Part shown: positions 55,383-64,000 of the stretch, in pieces | Position numbering within the stretch: the stretch's first letter is position 1 | Layout of the letters: every line of letters starts with the position of its first letter | Origin: Syngnathus acus | Taxonomy: Eukaryota > Chordata > Actinopteri > Syngnathiformes > Syngnathidae | Length of the DNA: 64,000 nucleotides | NCBI RefSeq assembly: GCF_901709675.1 | Contig: NC_051106.1 | Coordinates: 5,466,001-5,530,000, forward strand | Direction of reading: 5' to 3' | Position numbers and translations under genes: made by a program | Notes under the pieces: model-generated | What the model was told of the DNA's origin: nothing | The model's input: the letters and a program-made list of their open reading frames with translations, nothing else | Database searches by the model: none

Positions 55383-55879
55383 GTTTGCGCGTAGAAGAGG
55401 TTACGCAATCGATGTCAGCTTTACAACATAACCATCGGACCAACGATCGTAGATTATATAAAGATTATAGCTTCTATGCTGGCTGCTGAAGACTGAACAA
55501 TATTTTTTCCCCTAAAAAAGACGAGTATGACATCACCTTTTAAGTCTTGACGTTTGATGTGTGAGCTTCCTTCTAATGCAACACGAGAATCACAAATTAA
55601 AAGTAGGTCAATTTATATATATTAATACTGTTTAAATCTCATTTGAACATATTTATGTTTTGTGTGAATACTGCATTCGTAATAAAGATAAGCAGTAAAG
55701 AACATGGGTGGAAAGACAATTGGCACATTTCAATATTGCAGAATTACAAATAAATAGCAAAGAAATTGTAATGCTTTTAGTGTTTTACCCAAGAACAGTA
55801 ATTCAATCTTGAGGTGACTCATCAATGCTTTTAATAGGTTCCAGTGTTGAGCAGACATGCTCACACACCCAGCCCAGCA

Positions 55880-55992
55880 GTAAGTTTCATTTCCCTTGTT
55901 TGAAAACAGAAACTAAGCAATCAGCTGATCTTATTGGACGCTATTTAAGCAGCACGGCTGAGTCGAATATCACTGCACTGGAAAGCTTGGAA
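55880..55992 (+). promoter_or_regulatory. rsad2 core promoter with two IRF/ISRE-like sites
   Basis: AGTTTCATTTCCC at 55883-55895 is an ISRE-like word in reverse orientation, off by one from the AGTTTCNNTTTC consensus. GAAAACAGAAACT at 55902-55914 contains a perfect IRF element AANNGAAA (55905-55912). Downstream are an inverted CCAAT (ATTGG, 55932-55936) and a TATA-like TATTTAAG (55942-55949). Initiation is then expected near 55970, leaving a 5' UTR of only about 20 bases. The motifs are visible; function is inferred from the known interferon control of RSAD2. Confidence 0.7.
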
Positions 55993-58138
55993 ATGGATGT
56001 GTCCACAGTCTTTACAGGTCCTTTGCTGCTCCTGCAGCTTTGCATCTCAACAATCCTCTCCTTTTTTGCCAGTGTGTTGGAGGGAGTTTTCCCCTGGACA
56101 GTGGGAACCTGCACAGGACCGAGCGTCGACCCGGATGTCAACAAAGCTAATCCAGATGCCGTGACTCCAACCAGCGTCAACTACCATTTTACACGCAAGT
56201 GTAACTACAAGTGTGGTTTTTGCTTCCATACGGCAAAAACATCCTTTGTGCTTCCTCTGGAGGAAGCCAAGAGAGGACTCAAACTCCTGAAGGATTCTGG
56301 TAAATAATGTGAAGTATTTTTTTGTGTCCCACTTGACTGAGTTTGATCGTTTATTGAAATCTCTCTTCTTCAGGTATGGAAAAGATCAACTTTTCTGGAG
56401 GAGAACCATTCCTGCATGAAAAGGGGGACTTTCTTGGAAAGTTAGTCCAATACTGCAAAGAAGACTTGGAACTTCCAAGTGTCAGCATCGTCAGCAATGG
56501 AAGCATGATCAAAGAACAGTGGTTCCAGAAATACGGTAAACATTTATACTTGCTTAGTTTCAGGTAGCATACCAGACACTCATTTGTAATGAGTTTTAGG
56601 TAATGAGTCAGTAATGAGTCATAACCTCAGAGCTCCACAGACCATTACAAGTTTGAAAAGGAACTTAATACCTTTCTTAAGTGTAGCACTTTGATATCCG
56701 TGCAGATATAAAGTGCAATAAAAATAAAATGTATAATAATAAATATATGATATTATTATATAATTATATTATCCATCCATTATTATTATTATTATTATTA
56801 TTGAATTAATAAGGAATTGTTTATTAAATGTGAATTAATAACACAAAAAAATAGATAGCATGGAAACAAAGTAATAACTTTGCAAACCAATGTGATTACA
56901 CTCGTTTTGTCCAAAGAGATGTGATGCATATCATAGTTCAGATAGTGTATCAAAAATTGTATAACTTTTTGTTTCAGATGGCCATGTAATTGTGGTAATC
57001 AGATTCTTCAAACGATCACTGTAGCATTTTTAGTTATTTTCATTTTCTACAGTAGCCAATGTGTTTTGTCAAATTTAAAACTAACAATGTTGCTGTTAAA
57101 ATGTAAGCAGTCCTGAGTTATCAAATATGGTTTCTCCCCTGATAAAGAGCTACTAAATGCTTTTGGCACATAAAAAGATAACTTATTAAAAAGTGTTATC
57201 TCCTGGACCAGAGTTCACAGTCTCTCTCGCAACCCCCCCCTTCCCTACTTCCGTCACAGGCGATCATCTTGACATCCTGGCCATATCTTGCGACAGTTTT
57301 GATGAAGACACTAACCAGCTGATTGGCCGCACTCAAGGCAGGAAAAGCCATCTGAACAATCTCTACAAGATCCAGAAGTGGTGTCAGCAATACAAAGTGG
57401 CCTTCAAAATCAATTCAGTCATCAACACTTTCAATGTGGACGAGGACATGACTGAACACATCCTCCATTTCAACCCAGTCCGATGGAAGGTACTGATGTG
57501 GAATGGAGGACTGATTATTTCATTGGCCATATTGATTCTTAATGCGATATTTTTTCTCCTGTACTTCAGGTGTTCCAGTGTCTGCTGATTGATGGTGAGA
57601 ATGCAGGAGAGGAAGCCCTGAGAGAAGCCGAGAGGTTCATCATCAGCGACCAGCAGTTTCAGGAGTTTTTGGACAGACACAGCAGCATCTCATGCCTGGT
57701 TCCAGAGTCCAATGAGAAGGTACCATTGCATTGATTTCAATAGGCATGGGCATAATAATCAATTAATTGATGGATGGATAATTGTTTACATCTTATGGCT
57801 CACAAACAAAAACAAATATTTGTGTTTTTGTCTTTACAGATGAGGAATTCTTACTTGATCTTGGATGAATATGTAAGTTCTTTGTCATTTGCCACTTAGC
57901 ATGTCTGATGACATCATTCAGTGCTGACAGATTAGGCATTCAAATGTTTTTTTGTTTTTTTTCTCTCCCTCAGATGCGTTTCTTGGACTGTCGGGAGGGA
58001 CGAAAGGACCCATCCAAGTCCATCCTCGACGTTGGCGTGAGCGCGGCCATCAATTTTAGTGGATTTGATGAGAAAATGTTTCTAAAACGTGGAGGGAAGT
58101 ATGTGTGGAGTAAAGTTGATATGAAGCTACAGTGGTGA
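55993..58138 (+). CDS. rsad2: Viperin, radical-SAM antiviral protein (6 coding exons)
   Basis: Viperin uses SAM and a 4Fe-4S cluster to turn CTP into ddhCTP, a chain terminator for viral polymerases; it acts on the ER and lipid droplets. Exons: 55993-56299, 56374-56535, 57260-57489, 57570-57719, 57840-57872 and 57974-58138 (TGA). All borders are GT-AG and the phases are consistent, giving 348 aa against about 360 in mammals. Residues 1-30 form a hydrophobic/amphipathic N-terminal helix, as in viperins. The radical-SAM CxxxCxxC motif is Cys70, Cys74, Cys77; the SAM-binding GGEP is at 111-114 and SNGS at 143-146. The C terminus is nearly family-invariant and ends in the conserved Trp348, known to be needed for Fe-S loading through the CIAO1 pathway. 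The frame stays open upstream to an ATG at 55825, but a TATA-like box and IRF sites lie there, so Met at 55993 is chosen. Nothing is broken; the enzyme looks functional. Confidence 0.97.
56779..56802. repeat. (TTA)n microsatellite in rsad2 intron 2
   Basis: Eight ATT/TTA units within the largest rsad2 intron (56536-57259). Confidence 0.9.
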
Positions 58139-58281
58139 AGTTTTACCACTCAACAATTGTATATACTGAGTGCAAGCATTTTCATTTTTTTCTTGTGCTT
58201 TCTAAAGAATTTTATGTTTATCACCGTCTTAATTTTCAGCATATACGCATTCTTGCTCTGCAAAGAACTTGGGCTTAATAT

Positions 58282-58287
58282 AATAAA
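58282..58287 (+). terminator. rsad2 polyadenylation signal
   Basis: AATAAA lies about 145 bases after the rsad2 stop. A second AATAAA at 58426-58431 could give a longer 3' UTR. Both are canonical hexamers in the expected place; which one is used cannot be told from sequence. Confidence 0.5.
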
Positions 58288-58499
58288 ACTGTTGTGGAAA
58301 GATTAGTAGTGTTAAGTGTTGATGTAAATGTTATTGAAAGCACATTTTCTCTAGTGCAGTGAGATAAAGATGGTTATATGAATATTTTTTTACTTTAAGT
58401 GTGTTGGGAGTTCAGACTAAAAAGCAATAAAAGTAACAAAAAAAATGTTTGGTGTTTGAGTCACACTCACATACGCACGCACCCACTAATTATTGCTGC

Positions 58500-58640
58500 T
58501 GAACAAAACAAAACCACGTGACCAGAAAAAGAGCGGAGGTGGTGCGATGGCTACGTTAAACCTGCAGGGGGCGGTGTTGCTGGCTTAGAAACAAGCTGTC
58601 AAGGTTTTGCTGTAAGCGTCATCTAAGCAGCAAACAGGAA
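58500..58640 (+). promoter_or_regulatory. Putative promoter of the next gene (inferred rnf144a)
   Basis: A USF-type E-box CCACGTGACC sits at 58514-58523, just after the rsad2 3' end. Base composition then changes from AT-rich to GC-rich, as at a teleost promoter. There is no TATA box. Vertebrate synteny puts RNF144A next to RSAD2 on the same strand. Assignment to that gene is inference. Confidence 0.35.
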
Positions 58641-59185
58641 GCCTCTCCGGCGCAGTACACCGACTATGGCGTCTCAGCAGTGGGCTCATTTCCTACCGAG
58701 GTTGGCAGCAGCAGGCGACGGACAGAAGTAAAAGCACTGCCTCCTCCCATCGTTTCCTCCTTCCCTTATTTTTTAAAACACCAGGACGGACGTTTGCATG
58801 TTGCAGACATTGGAGGACATTGCGCACTCTTGGACGGAACCGAAAGCCAAGCGCTGCTGCTGATCTTGTTTTCACAAACAAGCCTGGCTCGCAGGAGAAG
58901 CACTGTTAGGTGACATACCTGCAAGGAGTGACTAAATATCAAGGCGATGTTTTGTTAGTTTGGAACCGATTGTTTTGCGGTGCCGATGTTCATCGACCGG
59001 GTGCACAAAGAGCATGGATGGGCATCATCAGCCCGCCTGAAATAACCCTCCGTCTCACTTGTTTGGTTGGACGCCTTTTTTTTTTTTTTTTGTCTAAATC
59101 CAATTCAGGAGATCATCTTCACGTTCCCCTGTTCCTCCTCCTGCTGAGATTTCACCATCACGACGGCGTCATCCCAGGGAGCCAG
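58600..59185 (+). other. Putative non-coding 5' exon(s) of a plus-strand gene, possibly rnf144a
   Basis: The stretch ends in a strong splice donor, CCAG|GTAAGG, with the exon end at 59185. Inside it, a long T tract followed by AATTCAG at 59102-59108 is a good acceptor. This allows a 77-base exon 59109-59185 spliced from an earlier exon in about 58600-58910, where TTAG|GTGACA is a possible donor. The small ATG frames here (for example at 58665, 21 codons, and at 58680, 77 codons) resemble no protein I know, so the segment is read as 5' UTR. RNF144A encodes a RING-in-between-RING E3 ligase; none of its coding exons was recognised in the window. Confidence 0.35.
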
Positions 59186-62100
59186 GTAAGGTGTACTTGC
59201 CTTTTAACACTTGTGTGCTTCATGTAGAAACTGCATTGTTTTCACCCCCCACCCCTTTCATTTTAACAACAATACAATCAGATCGTTTTAACAATATGCT
59301 GTATTTATTGAGCCTCAGTTAGAATGTTTATTCTTACTCAGGAAAGGTCACATAGTGGGCTGTCATTTCCATTTTTAATTACCATCTTGCCTTATAAGAC
59401 ATCCCCTTGAAAAGCGGGCTCGGCAGTTTCACATTCCAGTGGCCTGGGATGTGTGTGCACATGACTACTGCCTCATCTTGTTTTTTTAAAGCGGCCTACA
59501 TACATAATGATGTAATCTTAAGAAATTCTTATAATGAAAGAGACCCTGGGAATGATGAGGATGGAAAGTGTGTGCTTTCTAAAATGTGTCATGTACTCAA
59601 GAAGACCAACAAAGCACACCACATATAAAAACATCTCTACTAACCATCATAAACCTCTTCCCCCAAAATAGATGTCATGTCATACCAAAACTGACCTGTG
59701 GGAGGCGCCATGGCATCCAAACAGCTAGAAATTTCAACAAAAAAGAAAAAAGCCAGACTTGGCTAACTCTTTGGTTGGATGGTAAATAGATCATGTTTGT
59801 AAACTCTTCTCTTTGTAATTTTTCAGGTTTTGGGGTGAGAAAATTAAAGAGAAAAGTTATATAAAAACTTCCCACAACTGGTTGCTCCACTGTGTGTCCT
59901 GAAAGAAAGCAAGACGTCTAATTTCTTATCGTTTCTTTTCACGTCACAGTTGCAGAGTCTGTCTTGACAGTAAATAGCAAGGGAAAGTTCAACAGTCATA
60001 AATGTCGAACGAACAATGTTGTTTTGCGAGAGACCACACCCCACACCTTCATTGCTCAGGATAATCTTTTGGCTACAAAACAAGCCCTTTTAAGGTCACT
60101 CCCTAATTGGTTATCATTCCAACAGTCACAAAGTCTGTGGCATGGCCAAACTCCTTTTTACCACGAGCAAAAGGTGAACAGGTTTAACGATTTGATTTCA
60201 GGACCCAGACGTTTTCCCAAACAGATCTGTTGCAATATATTTTGGACAGCACCAAGAGGTCCACCCTAGTTGACTTGACATGTTATATAATCCTCCCTTT
60301 TTTTATGCTATTGATTCTTTCTCTAGTTTCATGCTGTTAGCCATTTTCTATGGGCTTTCGACTGAAACGCACATTTCTGGGAAACTATGTTCAGACACGT
60401 GGTCGTCGTGACGGCAACCTCTATTGTAGAGGAAGTCGTTCTTAAAAGCTCCTGCATGGGAATTGATCAATTTCATGGAAATAAAGAAAAAATAATAGAC
60501 CACGCAAAACAGAAAACACCCAGGGGTGGCTATCGACCCACTCCCACAGGAAAGATGAGTTTACTTAGGATTGAAGAGGAGGAAGGTTGTGATGCTTGGA
60601 AAACTGGGCCGCTGCATGCGAATGTGAGGGATGACACATGGCAATAATACAAAATACATAGCTATGGATCATTAAGGAGACACAATGTGGACACGAAGAC
60701 AGTTTTTCAGTTTGAGCACCATTCTTGGCTGAAATTTGTTGTTTTGGTTGGTAATTTTTGAAAAGTATTTTATTATTGTTCTTTTAAGACATGAATGTTT
60801 CACCCAAAATAACTGATAGATTGTTTTGATGTTTGTACTTTTTTGTTTTTTTAACCAGCATAGTTCTATTAGTTACATCAATGGAATTCTACATTCCAAA
60901 CACGAGCTGACAAATGTTGCAACTTCCAAGTGTCAGCATTGGAATAGGCTCTACGTAGCATCACTTTTTTTGGGGGTCGTTTTTGAGCTTATATCCATCT
61001 AACCATGATCTTGTTGAGGTCTGGTAGTGGAGGTATGATCGAAACGGCTTGTGTGCATTTATTGCTACTATGCTGAACTGGAACTATTTCTAAAATAGTT
61101 TTTACAACAGGGAATAAAAAAAGAGGACGTTCTAAACATGTTTTGCTTTCCGCTTCCGCTCAGTGTGCCAGGAACTCTTTCTCAAGTAATTTGGAACAAA
61201 ATCACAGAGTTATTTCGGATGAGGAGATAAATATAAATATTTTGCCTTGGCCAAGTTCAGCTCAGTTCAGTTGCGTTTTGTGTTCCTCTCGACTGGGAAT
61301 AAGCCAGCCCGTTGCTCTTACAATGTGTGCGTCTATCACTGAACTCTGCCGCCTACACTTGAGAAGAGAACAGAGGGCGCCCAGACTTGGATGAGCGTCA
61401 TTTGGCAATGAGTAACCACAGTAGAAATAGATGAGTCAAGTGGTGGGCATAAATCTGGGAGTGTCAGCGGGTAGGAGTTGGTGCAACCCAGCACGAGTTG
61501 ATACCACACAGGGTTAGGAAATATTTTAATCACTTCTTATCTCATAAATGTTATAAATTCTATTTATTACAATGTTGAACTGCTGCAGTCAAATATTTGA
61601 TGCTGGTGAACTTTTAAAAATAGAAGGGAGAAGGGAGTGCTCTCTGCTAATCTCCAAAAAATACTTTAAACTTAAGCATAAGAGACTTCAGAGCAAAGTT
61701 TTGGCCGGTCATTCTGATAACACACTCACCTGTTGTTTTCCTCAGTGTGATTTCTTGGCAGACTTCTCTGCGGTATTTTTCGACCAGTACCAATTATTAA
61801 CCTATGCAAATACATACTTGCACTTTGTAATTATAATTCATGGCTGACTCAAGCAGAAACACAAGAAAATATTCAAATAATATCTGGATGTGCAATCATT
61901 TCAGTAGTTTGCACCGCACCCACATATCGCACAAACTATATTGAGTCTTTTTTTGCGTCATCGTGCAAATCATCAAACAAGGAAGAAAGCCTCCTTAGTG
62001 GAAGTAAAAATAGCTCTGCAATTTTGAGGAAATGCGATCGTGGGTTTCACTTTTTTGGTCAGCCGTAAAGACATCAGCCTTTCACAGTCGCTTCCTCTCC

Positions 62101-64000
62101 TCTCTTCTATCCTTTGTGTTTGTAAAAACAAAATGAGCAGGATGTGAGCACATTTCCTCCTGCAGTGGGAACACAATTGTAGATTTGCTTTACAATCAAG
62201 CAGCTGACAAGCAGACACAATATTATTATGTTATACTACATAGAAGATCAATTTAGGTGGTTGTAGCATTTGTTCCCACATTTAACAGGTTTTCAATTAC
62301 ATAGACAACACTAGTGTGTATACGCCCAACTTCATTTAGATATAGCTCTTTTAGTGTCTGAACAGTCCCACTAATATTGGGGATTAAACACAGTGTGTTA
62401 CCTGTCGCGAATTAAAGGATGATAGGGAGGACACAACCTACGAGGTGTTTGTAGAATGTCCCTTAATTCCTGTTAAGGCTTAAGACTTTAACCTCTCCCA
62501 CTCAAAGAGCATTAATTCACTGGATTTAAAGATTTTCCATGTTTCTCAATAAAAAAAAAGAAAAGAACTCTCTTTTCAGTAACCTCACAGATGTTTTTGG
62601 TTAAAATAATCTCTCTTACTCAAGGTTTGAAAATTACAAGGCTACTGGCACTCTGGAGTAGTAAAGGCTAATTTACGGCATTGTCGTTTTCCACACAAAT
62701 TATGGAAGTTGAATAAAAGTTGTATTGTGACAAAGTGGCCAGCATCTTTGTGGAATTAACAGGAAAAAAAAAAGGCTAATCTTCAGCGTAGCCACAGTAA
62801 ACACATAGCTTGTGTGAACTTTAATTTTCTCGGAATCAGTCAAGCATTTGTGTTATCTTTGTTATTTCCTTTTAATTCTCTCGGGACATGTGATTTTTTT
62901 TGGTGTTGTCACATTTTAATCAGCTGGGCATTACTTAACATTGGCAAAATATTAAGCGGAGATGATGGAAAAATAAGGGCTATGGGTGACTAATGATTGG
63001 GAATGGCTGTTGTAGTTAATTATAACACAGCCATAATTTCACACCACAGATGCTAAATGCAACTCGGGGATCCATTTCAGAGTTGACCTTGACATCTTGC
63101 GCTATTGCTATTTGCTTGCACAATATGTGATGGAAGGTGTAATTCAGGGGCAGTGAAATGAGTTGTGTTACTATTTCTGCTACACTTCCCACAAGACATT
63201 AAGTGTGCTGTCGCAGTAAGAGAACAAAACTAAACATCAAAACAACATTAGCTCAGCAATTTAGCTTGCTCCATGCAGACATGTGACATTGCTGTCTGTC
63301 TCATTACTTGGCATGCCAAAATCTGTCTGGGGTGGTTATGTAACTCAGAAAGGGGGGGGCGCACGGACAAACAAGGGCCATCACCACTCTTGGCAAACCT
63401 CGTAGGTCTCTCCCGTCCACGTCAAGGGCAGAATGTGACTATCCGCGACTACTGTCACTTCCTTCAAGGCCTTGTCATCTTTCGCGTCCAAATATAAGGC
63501 TCGCCTGAGCGCTAAGTGCAGTACGATGTCGTGTGCACCCGCGCTATGTAGGTTATGGCATTGGCCAAATCATCTGCCACTGCATTATGGATACTCCTAA
63601 TTAATTTACATGCGAAAAATACTTACTGGGATATTGTTTTCCCCTTTTGCTCGATTGTGATAACGCCAACAACACCTAGAGGTCAGTTGTTTTGAATATG
63701 AATCGTATAAAATCAGGATAAGAAAACATTTGCCACTTGGAAATATAGGACATGGTCAGCCCCATTATCAGAATGTAAACAATGACGGTCTTTTTTTAGG
63801 TCATTGACATTGTTGCAAATAAAACATTGAAGTTTTTCTAGGTCACTAGCATTAATACTTAACCTCAAAGTTCCAATTTAAGAAAGAGTGTGTGCGTGTG
63901 TGCATGTGTGTGTGTAATATAAAACCCTGGATTAATTAACTTCTAACTAATTAATTTCTTCAATATTCAAGTGTTATCTTCAATAGATTGTGAAGTTTTT
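59186..64000. other. Probable large intron of the downstream gene
   Basis: After the donor at 59186 no coding exon was recognised up to the window end. The sequence is mostly AT-rich and unique, with small frames of chance size. If the upstream exon belongs to rnf144a this is its first long intron. Confidence 0.4.
63888..63916. repeat. Imperfect (TG)n tract
   Basis: TG repeats with GC and CA interruptions near the right end of the window. Confidence 0.75.

Noticed and set aside
55825-55992. A 56-residue N-terminal extension of viperin
   Set aside because: The segment holds IRF sites, CCAAT and a TATA-like box, and viperins begin with the hydrophobic helix that follows Met at 55993.
1-64000. 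CRISPR arrays, tRNA or rRNA genes, prokaryotic or viral cassettes
   Set aside because: No regularly spaced repeats, no tRNA B-box-like GGTTCGA sequence and no such genes were seen; the content is vertebrate nuclear DNA.

Overview
The window looks like nuclear DNA of a teleost fish. Two intron-containing vertebrate genes can be read with clean GT-AG splice sites. The flanks carry microsatellites and a palindromic transposon family of a type common in fish genomes. There are no operons, tRNAs, rRNAs or CRISPR arrays. I cannot name the species.

Layout: bases 1 to about 52,200 contain no protein-coding gene that I can support. This stretch holds five copies of a palindromic MITE-like family (TACCGTA...TACGGTA ends), a telomere-like minisatellite at 6773-7015, simple repeats, and many high-complexity blocks rich in homeodomain, octamer and TCF-like words that look like conserved regulatory elements. 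From 52,212 to 58,138 lies a compact head-to-head pair: cmpk2 (minus strand, five coding exons) and rsad2/viperin (plus strand, six coding exons). Only about 0.7 kb separates their most likely start codons. From about 58,500 onward there is a promoter-like E-box, a GC-rich stretch and one or two good splice sites. These fit the non-coding 5' exon(s) of a plus-strand gene whose coding part lies beyond the window. From vertebrate gene order (SOX11 - desert - CMPK2 - RSAD2 - RNF144A) I infer that this is an rnf144a orthologue, and that the long gene-free left side is the regulatory desert of a SoxC gene (sox11).

How the genes work together: CMPK2 is a nucleoside monophosphate kinase that helps supply CTP. 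Viperin is a radical-SAM enzyme that converts CTP to the chain terminator ddhCTP, so the pair forms one antiviral pathway. The divergent intergenic segment holds IRF/ISRE-like words on both sides, a CCAAT box and a TATA-like box for rsad2, as expected for interferon-induced genes. The cmpk2 ISRE-like words fall inside the open frame upstream of an internal Met, so the true cmpk2 start is uncertain.

The most interesting signals are the dual IRF architecture of the shared promoter, the ISRE/start-codon conflict of cmpk2, a MITE family whose termini are conserved while the cores differ between copies, and the dense run of candidate enhancers in the desert.
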